From NCBI RefSeq assembly GCF_947623445.1, contig NC_135245.1, positions 1,433,501-1,497,500 on the forward strand: a DNA stretch of 64,000 bases. Reading direction: 5' to 3'. This DNA is from Clavelina lepadiformis. Lineage: Eukaryota > Chordata > Ascidiacea > Aplousobranchia > Clavelinidae. Each line of letters opens with the position of its first letter. Positions within the stretch are counted from its first letter, which is position 1. Shown here piece after piece: positions 13,040-40,623 of the stretch. The notes below the pieces were generated by a model that worked only from the letters and a program-made list of their open reading frames with translations, made no database searches and was not told the origin of the DNA. The position numbers were made by a program, and so were the translations under genes.

Positions 13040-14363
13040 CTGATATCTACGTGTTATAGATATCTCTTGTATCGTCGAACACTGTACATAAACTGCACAT
13101 ACTTGTTTGCTTGCTTGAAGAACCCTGTCTGGAAAACTGGCTTCCAGTAAAAATCGGAATGATAAAATATGCAAATGTTGTTATTTAACCAGCTCAAAAT
13201 GCAGGCTTGCTAAACATAAATAAACGGCACAGAAACCAACTGCCAATGCCTCACTTCCTGACCACGTTGACCGCTTACTTACATCAATGCTTCCGCATAT
13301 ATATACATATACTGTAGTAATAAGCTAGCAACGCTCTCCGTGGTACAAAACCATGCGCTTACTTATCGATCAGTAAATCATTGATTGTGTACAGCACTTG
13401 ATAGTAGCACAATCATTTGGCCATTGCCCATTAGTGATGGTATGAAGGGGAGAAAGGGCGAACGTAAGACGAATTGCCTTCATTTCCTGTTCTGCACAGC
13501 AGTTCTTCTTTCAACACTGCATTGCACTGGCCTACATTTACACTGAAGCTTCGGGACTTAAGAAAGAAAAAGATTCGGTCAATTTCTAATAACACGCCTG
13601 GCTGTCACTAAGCACGAAGTGTAATTAAATTGGACTTCAACCCTGCGTAAACAAATGGAAACCCGCCATTTCTGTTACTGATTTACAGTTTCTAACTAAA
13701 CTGTTCAGTAATAAACTTAGTCATGCTCTCGGTCTTAACAACTTATTCAGTCAAATTGCTAGTTACTTAGCGCTGTTGAAAACATGCAACGTATTGTCCA
13801 ACGCTTTTCTATCGTCAACGACTTGTACAAACACTTCTAACTAACAATTTTGCCACTTAAAAACCGCCAACAATCAACAAAAGCCCTCCACGGGGAAACA
13901 AAATACTGCATGCTAAACAGCTGATCAACGCGTGAACGACTGTTATTATTGCATCGTAAATCTCATGTTTGTTTCACCAAATAGGTTTCTTTTGTAAAGG
14001 ACGCTTCTTACAGCTTCGCTGCGCACAAAATTTGTTTGCCTCCTGCCATGAACAATTGAAATCGATTTTTATTTTCTGTTAACGCTGTGAGGTTACTTTG
14101 ATCACAATATTCTAGCTAACGGACCGTTGTATCAACATGCCTATGTCCTAATGCTTTATAGAGAGTGCGTATCGCAGTCCGTTGTGAGTTAGGTTAAAGT
14201 AGTTACTTTCTATTCTTATGAAGTGTTATAAAACGCTACTTTTTATTTTCTTTATGGGTAATTATGCATTGGTGTTGTACCGCAATCTTTATCCTCGGAT
14301 TGATGAAAGTCTCTGCACGACTTAAGCTCGTCGATATTTCCTCATCGCTCGAGCTTCCCTTAC

Positions 14364-14438
14364 CTAGCACTAGTTTTGGTGCAAGTTTGAAGGAATGCAC
14401 ACTTTTTACTTGGTCATGTATGATGTTCCGAACACATT
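14364..14438 (-). CDS. Possible internal exon, unknown protein
   Basis: It is bounded by an acceptor (cggtcag) and a good donor (CTAG followed by gtaagg), with one open frame of 24 codons, CVRNIIHDQVKSVHSFKLAP and onward. Its out-phase does not match the terminal exon at 12955-13039 directly, so a further exon would be needed if they belong together. Only weakly supported. Confidence 0.2.
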
Positions 14439-15891
14439 CTGACCGTTAACTACTCACGTAAATACTCGAACAACCTTTTGTCAGCCTTAAAACTGCCGCC
14501 AGAAGTTCTCGAGAAAAGAAAAATAAATGTTCTGTAGAGACTGCAGATTATTATTGACTATAATTGTACAACAGCTCAGCGCTTGAGCTGCTGATGTCGC
14601 TCAATCGAACAAACTTTCTCTGCAATTCTCTTTTGCGTGGTCCGTGTAAAGTTTACGGGTCTACGATATTACTTTGTCGCTATGGTTACGCTGGTCGATT
14701 GCTTTTGCGCGTAAGACTTGTCAAATACAGCACTCATAGATATTTTTATAGAAACCAAATAAAAGTTTTTACTAAACACTGAAGAAATTAAGCAGGACAC
14801 CGAAAAATATTGAAAAATAAGTTAGCTATGTACCGTCACCTTGTCACCACACTTTGCGAAGCACTTCTCTCAGATAGTGGCCAATACTGCTCTAACTTGA
14901 AAGTAACTAACTGCTAACTAAGTAACTAACTAAGTAACTGCTCTAACTTGAAAGTAGGCCAAAGTAACTTACTTGAGTTGAATGTATTGTCGTATTAGCA
15001 TTTTGCTTAAACATACAAGCATTTGTAGTGGAGTATACTCTTTGATGATTAAGAATATTTTTACTTGAGTCAGTAAATTTAATCGCAGAAGTTCTATCTC
15101 TCGACCAAGCCTGACTGCATAATCACCATCTCCGATATTTACAGCACAAGCTTCCTAAAATGCGTTATTCTTCGCGCTTGCATCTAAACAAGGCAAATTC
15201 CTTCACATGTTATTCTTATTTGGGCCTTATGTGCCAAACAAGCCGGACAGCTTACAATTTTATTTCATTAACCTGAAACCTAGCTGACTAACCTAAAACC
15301 TATTCATTTCGTAAACCTGAAACCTAGCTGGCCCATTTCATATGAGCAACTCAAGTCATAACGCGCAAGCAATCGCACATTTAACAGACATGTGAGTCGC
15401 GTAACCGCAGCTCACTCATGTACTGTGATAAAAACCAAATTGCGAGGTCAATGTAGCCGTAAGCTATAGTTGTATTTTTCCTTTGAATAAGTCATGATGG
15501 TAGTGACCTTGCGGCTATATTAGGCTACGATTTAAAACTAAATTTTGAGTTATCGAAATATAAAAAACAGTTTTGCTTCAGTGCAACTTGTGTTAAAACA
15601 ATCAAAAGATGACAAAATTGTTGATACGTGAGTTTGCTATTTTTCATTCACAACATTGGTCCCGTTTATTGACATTGGCAAGTCGATTGTAAAAAGACAT
15701 TTTTGTGCATGTGATTTGGACTCGCTTAGTTTCTTTTGTGTGGTGGAGGTCAGAATTAACCTCTTCGATATTCCAAAAAAGTGAAAGAAAAAAATATGGC
15801 AACTGTGAAAACGAGCGCTTTCATCTTGTTCATATATTACAAAGGGTTTGTAAAATACCATTAAAATAGTATTAGAATTACCAATGGCAGG

Positions 15892-16152
15892 TCAAATTTG
15901 ATTTGCTTTCTCTAATATTTCTAAATTTGTTGTTTTTAACTTTTCCAGGTTCTTGCTCAAGTCCAATTCAGTGATGAGCGAAATAGCTTGCAAATGAACC
16001 TCTGTGAACCTTATAGTAGTTCTCGATGAAGCAGAGCAGAGAGAAACGATAGAATCAGGATAGTAGGATCCTCTATAAAGGATGCACGCAAACAAGTGTC
16101 GGAACTGAAGTATTAAAACGCATTCCATTGCATATACTGCAAAACTATGCAC
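15892..16152 (-). CDS. Possible terminal exon, unknown
   Basis: A minus-strand frame of up to 86 codons ends in a helix-rich stretch (FTEVHLQAISLITELDLS, then KNLEKLKTTNLEILEKANQI and a stop). The second half reads like coding sequence; the first half may be intron upstream of an acceptor near 16010-16020. It lies 250 bases downstream of the second GT31 stop and is not part of that protein. Family unknown. Confidence 0.22.
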   Translation of the reverse strand: MHSFAVYAMECVLILQFRHLFACILYRGSYYPDSIVSLCSASSRTTIRFTEVHLQAISLITELDLSKNLEKLKTTNLEILEKANQI

Positions 16153-16405
16153 TAACTACTTGAACATTCCTTAATGCAGTTAAGGTAGGCTACAAACACG
16201 GTAAAGTGGATGTGGGTTGTGAACTTACAGTACGTAACAAACGACAAGGATATAATAACGAACGAATAACGATAACGAATAAACTTAACACTAACCACAG
16301 TGAGTGACAGTTTTTTAACAGAGTCGCGTAACTATTGGCAACTTGCTTTGCACTGAATTCAAAGCATAAATAAATGAAAACCCATGGCCAGCTACAAACA
16401 GTAAC

Positions 16406-19236
16406 TTAAGTTCGACGCTGCACATATTCGCATAAACAGATTTTTTTTAACGATGTACGCTGCCGCAAAGTGTTTTCCCATACGTTTCCCGAATCGTTTT
16501 CGGCAAAATTTTCTCCAGACGTCGAAAGGCGCTTCACTGTAGGTTCTTTGGGAAATATCACCATTTCATTCGGCATATTTATTTGCTGACGTAATATCCC
16601 GGTTATCCAAACGTCATCCATCCTGAGTGGCGTTTGTTGGAGGGAAACTTGGAAAAGTTGCCTCACTACACTCACACTGGTTGAATACATGCCTCCCAGA
16701 CAGTATTGCGGATAGTCTGGCCACTTGTACTCTTCCTTGGATACAAAATACTTGGATGACTTGTTCCGGATTGGTTTAGATTCCCTCACGACCTTATACA
16801 TGCATATTATTGGATATTCCTGCCAGATTTGCTTTTTAGCTTTCCGTCCGTAATTAGCGTCCACGACCTTTTGAACCATTTCAAAGTCGATGAGAACGTC
16901 GTCGTCGGCGGATGAATACAAATAATTTTCCGGAAGATTCTCGGAAGACCACTGCATTCCCGCCAAAGTTTTAAAAGGTATATTTCTGAAAATATTATCG
17001 TCGTCATAAATGGGCTTACATTTCAACAAAACAACGTTGTTATATCGCAATCGGTTATTTTATAAGTATCCTCAACGTCTGCCATTTATAGCTTACCATT
17101 GTCAATAACCATAATCAGGTAATCCTAAGTAACCAAAGTTTTTTCATGAGTTTACCCACAGTTCATTTTTCCAAGTCACCATATATACCTTCGCATTCTT
17201 GTCAACAAGCATCTAGAACTAATTTTGGTGAAATAAGGGTATAATGATTTCTACAAATTGAGTTGTTATTTAGTTACAGGAAACTTGGTGCAGCCAACAA
17301 TTTTTGTTTTGTCTTTTTTTCTATTCGGTTCATTATGAAAACTACTTACAATCGAGGTAAATACACGGTGCTCCATGAAACCTTGCAATAGGATTTTTAA
17401 TAACAACTACAGTAAAACTATAAAGTTTTGAACTATTAACCAACTTTAAAGGTTATATATATGCTAATGCATTGTTGCTGCGGAATGTTTGATAAATCGC
17501 AGAAACGCTGATATACGCTCTCTTTCAAGTACCACAGCTCTACTTAGCATTAAAGCGAGAACTCAGGTAGAACTCTACAATTTTTCGGTCTCAAAAGTAT
17601 TCAAACGGTCTTAGTTGACCAAACCTGCTTTGAAAAGCCACAAAATGTACAACAAACCAGACGCGATATATGTATTCAGATATCTGAAAGGTACTTTTTC
17701 TTCTTTCTCAATGGCTGCTAGGGCAGGGTTTTCCCCTAATTTATACCGTTGAGAGCGGTAAGTCCTACGCTGGACTGCTTTTGTGCTCATAGCTTGGTCC
17801 CCAGCTGGGTTTATCATCTCAAAACTTCAGTCACTTCTTTGTTGTTTCATAACTAAGCAATCTAGAAATTTTGGCTAAAATCGGATGACTGCTAGGTTGT
17901 TGCGTAATATTATTACAGACAAGTCGACAGGAAAAACAAACAATCAGTAACGAGAAATACAGCCTCTCTGGGCGCTGATAATAACCATTGTTGTACAGTG
18001 CATAGTTAATAGATATGCTAGACCAGAATCCTGGACAGATTGTTTGCATTATTTGTATTTGGTGTGAACATAGATAACTACCCGCTACATCTTGAATTAT
18101 ATTATGCTATGCTCAGGACCGCTCATAGAAATCACATGAGATGAAAAGTGGTAGAAAATTTCCCAATGGATAACCTTCTGCTATTAGTAGTGCTAATCAT
18201 GTTGATAATCTCAAAAGTGTCTTATGTCAAAACGTGTAGTATGGACCACACGAGGCGCAAAACGTGGTCTGCAGTATAAGTAAAAGCTGACTTTTATTAG
18301 AAATAATTGTGAATGGTTAATTCAAAGTATTATAATTATACTGACCTGTAAGATTCTGGCATAGCAATTTGCAGTATGTCACCATACATTTCGGCTTCTG
18401 AATCGATTTCACTTTGTGAGAGGTTTTCTGAAGTTTGGCGCACGATAAAAATTGTGTAAAATCGTCCACCATTAATGTATCTCAACATCCCCCACGAGCG
18501 GCGAATTGCTTCTCGTCTTTTAAAATTAGTCGCGGCAGATTTGACGAAGATTACCATGGTCCATCTAACTTCTAAAAACAACAAACATATTAAAGCGCAG
18601 AGCAAGCAATATTAGAAAATACTGTAACTGCATTTTCATCCCTTATAACCTACTTGATTGATACCAAAAGAGTGCAACTGTTGTAAATCGTGCAAACTAC
18701 CAGCACCTGAAGATTGGAAGCAGCTACTCTTGTCACAGGTGTTATTCCACAGAAGACTTGGCGTCTTTAAATACGTCATGTTTTCGCGAAGCATCGGGCA
18801 ATCGGGCTTGATTTGATCGTTGCTCGACATTATTGATGTCGTCACAATCACAGTCGTATCACGTGATAGGTGCGCCATTTGTCTGGTGTTCAATAATTGC
18901 TTGGCTAAGCGTCTTAAAAGTTGAAAACACAAATACTTTTAGTCTCAATAATCCTAGCAAGCTAGGTCAAATTATTTAATAATGCATCGATATATAGCCT
19001 ACGAAAAACAACAATGCATTCGTTTTAGCAAATGCATCATGTTGTTCTACACTTATTCTAACTTTGACAACCATTATGGTTCTAATCTTCCCACATAAGA
19101 TAGAACACAATGTTCAGAGTTACAAGCACTGAAATACCTTGTACCTTGTTGCCACCAACTGTTCCATATTAATAAATAAAAGTATAATAGTGAATCCCAG
19201 CAATACACCAAAGGCAGATCGTATCCGTACAGTCAT
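16406..19236 (-). CDS. Golgi beta-1,3-glycosyltransferase-like protein, GT31 family (copy 2)
   Basis: Four exons: 19145-19236, 18650-18912, 18346-18571 and 16406-16985, giving 386 aa with matching phases. The exon layout equals that of the GT31 gene at 8.9-11.3 kb, so the two are tandem paralogues in the same orientation. Exon 1 encodes a type II signal anchor (about residues 9-23, GVLLGFTIILLFI). The catalytic domain shows VIFVKSA, RREAIRRSWG, GDILQIAMPESYR, YSSADDDVLI with the DDD metal motif, YCLGGMYSTSVSVV and MDDVWITGILRQ. The out-phase of exon 2 requires the donor at gtag|gttata rather than the better-looking one five bases before. An inverted, damaged copy starts 0.75 kb upstream. Substrates cannot be deduced. 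Confidence 0.9.
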
Positions 19237-19980
19237 AGTTGCTTGCTTTAAAATAAATTGCCTTTATAAAACTGTCATCATTCTACTTTGCTCGATTTTC
19301 AACGTTTAGCTTACCAGTGCAGCAGCAATGTGCGGCGTCGACCATTAATTTAAATGAAAGTCTAGCTCAAGGCTATATGGTTGTTGTTGAAATGAAAAAA
19401 CTGGTGGTATAATGCGTTAAATGATAACAAGATTTATTACGCTACGACTATCTGAAGTAAATATTGCCAAAGACACTTAAATTGTAATGGCAACGTTGTC
19501 TGTCTGTTTGCTTTCTTTACTTAAATCACAATATTTTATAACGTTCAAACAGCCATAAGCAACAGGAGCCATGCTAAATTTTCGATCAAGTTTACAGATT
19601 GCTGGTGGTCTTGAGCAACCTAATTTTGTAAAATTAATGATTGATTTTGTGACGTTCTGCCTCGTAAAACAGCTTATAATGATGGGTTTATAGTGAAACA
19701 GGCGATTAAAGCCAAGATTCTATTTGTCACCATATGACATAACCTTTATGCAGCAGTATAACACACCGGATAAGCCGAGCGATTTTCAGTATGTTTATAT
19801 CTATGCAGACAAAGTTGCGTAAACGTTTTAACTTGAAAAACAATTGTTAAAATGTTATACGTGGTGTTTGGGCCCGTCTGTGTATGTTTTGCCTTTAGGC
19901 TATTCCGCTATTGCCTAAGTCCTAAGATAACTCATCATATGGTAATACAGATTGTTACCACCGTCTGTGATGTGTGTGAC
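19237..19980. other. Spacer between GT31 copy 2 and its inverted copy
   Basis: AT-rich sequence with no exon. It separates the 5' end of the minus-strand GT31 gene from the plus-strand truncated copy and would be the centre of the inverted duplication. No counterpart of GT31 exon 1 was found here, so the copy lacks its membrane anchor. Confidence 0.5.
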
Positions 19981-21297
19981 GTGATACGACTGTGATTGTG
20001 GCGACATCAATAATGTAGAGCAACGACCAACACAAGCCCAATGCTTCGCAAAAACATGACGTATTTAAAGACGCCAAGTCTTCTGTGGGATAATACCTGT
20101 GACAAGAGTGGCTGCTTCCAATCTTCAGGTGCTGGTAGTTTGCACGATTTACAACAGTTGCACAGTTTTGGTATGAATCAAGTAGGTTATAAGGGATGAA
20201 AATGCAGTTACAGTATTTGCTAATATTGCTTGCTCTGCGCTTTAATATGTTTGTTGTTTTTAGAAGTTAGATGGACCATGGTAATCTTCGTCAAGTCTGC
20301 CGCGACTAATTTCAAAAGATGAGAAGCAATTCGCCGCTCGTGGGCGATGTTGAGATACATCAATGGTGGACGATTTTACACAATTTTTATCGTGGGCCAA
20401 ACTTCAGAAAACCTCTCTCAAAGTGAAATCGATTCAGAAGCCGAAATGTATGGTGACATACTGCAAATTGCTCTGCCAGAATCTTACAGGTCAGTGTAAA
20501 ACAATGAATTAAACATTCACAATTATTTCTAATAAAGCATAATACAGTTATTAAAAGTTTTACAGTTATTTTTGATGGAAAGGTAATTTATTATTATCAC
20601 ACTGAAGGTGAAAAACACAGGTAGTGGGATAGGTGACGGTAGTACAGGGCCTGCAGGTAAACGCTTACGAAATTGATACGACACCTCTGCTAAATGTTTT
20701 CTGCGAACTACGTAAGTTGAAAAAAGCAAAACAAGTTAACATATTTTAGCAGAGTTTTATGAAACGACATTGTTAATGTTATTCAGGAACATTTCCCTCA
20801 AGACCTTGGCAGGAATGCAATGGACTTCCCAGAATCTTCCGGAAGATTTTTTGTATTCATCCGCCGACGACGACTTTCTCATCCATGTTGGAAAAGTGCA
20901 AGAAGTAGTAGACGTTTATGCGAGTGAAGTCGAAAAAGAAAGTTGGCCAGAATATCCAATAATATGCATGTATAAGGTCGTGAGGGAATCTAAACCAATC
21001 CGGAACAAGTCATCCAAGTATTTTGTATCCAAGGAAGAGTACAAGTGGCCAGACTATCCGCAATATTGTCTGGGAGGAATGTATTCAACCAGTGTGAGTG
21101 TAGTGAGGCAACTTTTCCAAGTTTCCCTCCAACTAACGCCACTCAGGATGGATGACGTTTGGATAACCGGGATATTACGTCAGCAAATAAATATGCCGAA
21201 TGAAATGGTGATATTTCCCCAAGAACCTGCAGTGAAGCGCCTTTCATCATCCAAGCGAGTAAATTATGCCCAAACTGTTATGAGGCCAATCTTATAG
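19981..21297 (+). pseudogene. Truncated, inverted GT31 copy (pseudogene)
   Basis: The exons match GT31 copy 2 in inverted orientation: 19981-20185 (5'-truncated exon 2), 20264-20489 (exon 3) and 20787-21297 (exon 4). Exon 1 with the membrane anchor is absent. Exon 2 has an in-frame TAG at 20016-20018, where the gene has a TCG Ser codon, and an 8-base deletion shortly after. Exon 3 has TGA at 20320-20322 in place of the CGA Arg codon. Exon 4 is open for about 170 residues and keeps SSADDD, CLGGMY and MDDVWITG, then diverges and stops early. The splice sites survive. The middle of exon 4 is nearly identical at DNA level to copy 2, while its first 50 codons differ much more. It cannot make a full enzyme as it stands. 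Confidence 0.88.
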
Positions 21298-22602
21298 CGT
21301 CAACTTGAGTCGTCTTCTAAAGCATTGTGCTCATGCGTTCCTGTGACGGTTCGATATTTAAAGTGAGGGCAAGTGCAAAAACAAGTTTACCTTAAATCAA
21401 AAAGGTTTCTGAACAAGCACCGGAGAAAGAATGTTGTTTAGTGGTTAATAACAATGTTTTTTGTTGTTTAGTGGTTAACTTTAAGCAATTGTATCCAACA
21501 CTTGGGTACGCTGACGCGCAACGCTCCACTCGATTCGGTTTGCACAAGGCAAAAAAGACGAGCTGACGTCATATATAACCAAGCCGGGATTTGAACACGG
21601 AAAAATCACCGCAATTGCGGCAAAAACTCTTCCGCTGTTGGTGATTTCAAAGATTTTAAAACCTGGGTGTTGAACGAACACCATCACCTAGGAATTAAAA
21701 TTTCATGGATTTGAATTAATTTGACTTAAAATTAACATTGATGCAACGAGACCAGAATGGTCCTAATGTCTGTTGCGTGACATTTTCAAACTGGTACAGC
21801 TCAAAATCGGTTTCTGTGGCCGACGTAAGGTAGTCGTCGGTGATATTGTATGCGTCATAACATAATTTTTGATAAAATAACAGTGGCCTCACTACTGAAG
21901 GAAAAATTTAAAGCTTCATCTCATAAATTTTTCCTTTGATCAATAAAGTTTAGATCGCTGGGATAATGTAAATTGTACAAAATTTTAAAAATAGCAATTT
22001 ATTTGCAAGAAAAGTAAAAATCGTACAAACAAACGGTAACCTTGTCGCAAACAGTTAAACCTTTCGGCAAATTCGTCATATTAATATTCATCCGCTGGTT
22101 AAAATGTCTTACCACCTTCCTTCCATATCTTTCTTGTACGTGGGCGCTATAGAGTGATAGCCAGCGATAATATATTCAATATTGTTAATAAAAACGAACC
22201 GAAGTGATACGGGCAACTGGATGATTGCTGACGTTCAGAAAAGACATCACAACATGTTTGAAAGAAATATTCGCTAGAAAGTGAAAATCGATTTGGCTTT
22301 GCATGAAGTACAAGTAAAATAAACGGGGTATTTTATGACTGTGACGACACGAAGTGTTGAAAAGATTTCAAAGCACAAGGTCTCCGCAGACCTTGTTTAT
22401 TCACTTGAAAGGTAACATGAAGATTGCACTGTTGAAATTAGAAGGCCGAAAATCGTAGCAGCAACAAAACTTATAACAGGTGTGGCCTGGGCATGTGGTG
22501 GCCTTTGCTTTACCATGCATGCTGCCACTTACATTTCTCACCGAAGGCCTTTGAAGACGAACCCTACCATACCCATTTAAGACTACGGTTATCTTTCCGG
22601 GG
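21298..22602. other. Spacer between the GT31 pseudogene and PHLDB 3' end
   Basis: No gene seen. On the minus strand near 21590 there is a B-box-like GTTCAAATCCC, which could mark an old tRNA-derived SINE, but no partner A box or stem was convincing. A minus-strand AATAAA near 22401 may belong to PHLDB. Confidence 0.4.
22396..22401 (-). terminator. Likely PHLDB poly(A) signal (AATAAA)
   Basis: A minus-strand AATAAA lies about 200 bases downstream of the PHLDB stop codon at 22603. It is the nearest canonical signal seen. Confidence 0.45.
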
Positions 22603-38600
<15,998 letters not shown>

Positions 38601-38630
38601 GTTCTTTGACTGGCGATAAGTGCGTAGTAG

Positions 38631-38632
38631 CT
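38631..38632 (-). promoter_or_regulatory. Splice acceptor 30 bases before the PHLDB start codon
   Basis: The minus strand reads ataatttacag and then ctactacg, 30 bases upstream of the ATG at 38600. This is either the acceptor of a 5'-UTR intron or, if the organism uses spliced leaders, a trans-splice site. No upstream exon was identified. Confidence 0.35.
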
Positions 38633-40479
38633 GTAAATTATATCAACACCGCTACACAGATCTGCCAAATTAATTGTACAAGTTAGGTATACCCATACTT
38701 TAGAGAATAATTGTTACTTATTCACGGAACTGCAGAACTAGACGTGCAGTAAGCAAGTAAGGTAAAATTTTTTCAGAGTCAGGAATAGTATTTACCGGTT
38801 CTCAATCAAATGATATTGACCAACCTTCAAAACGAAAGTGTTTTGGCTTTTTTCTGACCACACTATTGCTTTTAGAAGACATTTAACTACTTTCTTATAC
38901 GAGGGAGCGACCTCATTTCTAACATTTTATTCTAAAAGACATAACATTAAGACTTTTAAGCTAGAAGCAAAACGCACTTAAAGCCAATCGACTCTAAATA
39001 GGTAGAAGGAAACGCAAAAGAATAGGAAGACATCTGCGTTATCTTCGTCTTTGTTGGCGGGAAAATGCCGACTTCCTATCTAAATATAACGACCTCATTC
39101 CCATCCTGAACCTCACATTGTAGGTTGTTCTACACCAAGTAAAGTTGGTAAACGAGTGATAACCGACGAGTAGACTGAACATTGCAGTGATAGCAAGAAA
39201 CAGCAAAAGCAATGCCTCATATTTCACTCAACAAGACGACCGCCCCATCAACTTTCTTTGATAGGCTAAATTTAAACGTGCAGAATGGAAAATTTGTTAC
39301 GTTTCATGGATGTTTCGCCTTAGATTGAAAAGAGAGAGAGAGAGAGTTCCTTTGCCTTCATGTCGAATTCCATAAACATAACACCAACACCAAATAGGAT
39401 ACACATTGTCTGGTTCTCCTTCATAGAAAACATGCCAAATATTTCACTCTCTCAAACTTCCTCTCAGAGCGTCACGTCAAGTAGTGCACTGGCAACGTAC
39501 GAAAAAACCAGGGCTATTGTAGAACGACTAAAGAACTAGTCGGCGTTTCCAGACGAGCTACTAGAGCGTCCCAAAGGAGATTTCATTACGTACATAAACG
39601 CATTACATCGAGCGCTTAAAACGAAACAATTGAATCTTAAACTGCTTTACAGTGACCATCCCTCGTGGATATTTTCAGTACTGCGGAACCAATCAATTGT
39701 TTTGCATAACATTAGCGTATGTTTCGTCATAATGACAAGAGGTTAAAGAACCTTTGCACCTCTGATTGCCACGTTTCCTCTCAGTTGTCTGTTTTAAAGC
39801 AATTGGTGACGTGTTCTTTGCGGAACTGTCATACAAACGCGATCTAGGCACTTCACGAAAGCTTCCATTTCTCAAATATCGAGTACCTGGCCTCGTATCT
39901 GGAGGCAAAAGAAAATTATTTTGTCCGCATTGATTTTAATGCGATGGCCCCGTGAAAATAAACACCGCCCATCGAACGGCCAAATTATCGACCCGATACC
40001 GTCTTTACGATCCTGTTAAAGACGTTTGTCTGCGATTGGTTTCAGATAATTTAATATTTTCCATCGACCGAAAGTGGCCTGCACGAGAAGCAATGGATTC
40101 AAAGTCGAGTCATCGCTCAAAAATCTTGAAATTGAAAAGTATGCCGAGAATGGTTACCAGCTAGAAATGTCTGCTTTCACTGTTTTGCAAATGTAACTTA
40201 ACTAAGTCTTGCTTTGGCCCCTAAGAAAGGACGAATTATTCTGTAAAGTGAGAATTGTTCTGTTACCAATGAGACCGGCCCTTTGTTTGTGTTCAGTCAG
40301 TCTCCGGCCTAACTTGTGATTTTAGCCAATATCCACACTTGAACTGATTCTGCTTGCTTTGGCTGATTCTGTGTTTTAACAAGACTCTCTAAAACACTTC
40401 TGTTTTCATATTTGTCCAAACACTCGAAATAATCTCTACAGTAGATTAAAACGTATAATCTTTGCGATTATTATTGCAG

Positions 40480-40623
40480 GAAGATTTAAACGATTTCAAC
40501 GCCCTGAGAAGAAATCGAACTTTGCACGTGCTTGCTCTATACTATAGGGAGCTGCCACCTTATCGAATGGCATTTCATAACTGTGGGAACCTTGTGATTA
40601 AGCCAATGCCACGCCATTTCTAG
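40480..40623 (+). CDS. Possible terminal exon, unknown protein
   Basis: A clear acceptor (ttattattgcag) is followed by 47 open codons (EDLNDFNALRRNRTLHVLAL, then YYRELPPYRMAFHN and on) and a TAG. The reading has normal residue composition. About 280 bases upstream, 40080-40196 reads FKVESSLKNLEIEKYAENGY in a plausible frame but ends in its own stop. The two could be parts of one decayed gene or element. Family not recognised. Confidence 0.25.
   Translation, partial: EDLNDFNALRRNRTLHVLALYYRELPPYRMAFHNCGNLVIKPMPRHF

Larger units (their letters stand above)
11256..16405. other. Intergenic stretch between two GT31 genes
   Basis: No complete gene was recovered in these 5 kb. Three minus-strand exon-like pieces are described separately (12955-13039, 14364-14438, 15892-16152). 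Local duplications exist: gctctaacttgaaagta occurs near 14890 and again near 14940, and taacctgaaacctagctg recurs near 15270-15330. These look like simple slippage. Confidence 0.4.

Noticed and set aside
21500..21690. Possible tRNA-derived SINE on the minus strand
   Set aside because: Only a B-box-like GTTCAAATCCC was found; no matching A box, stem or second copy in the window.
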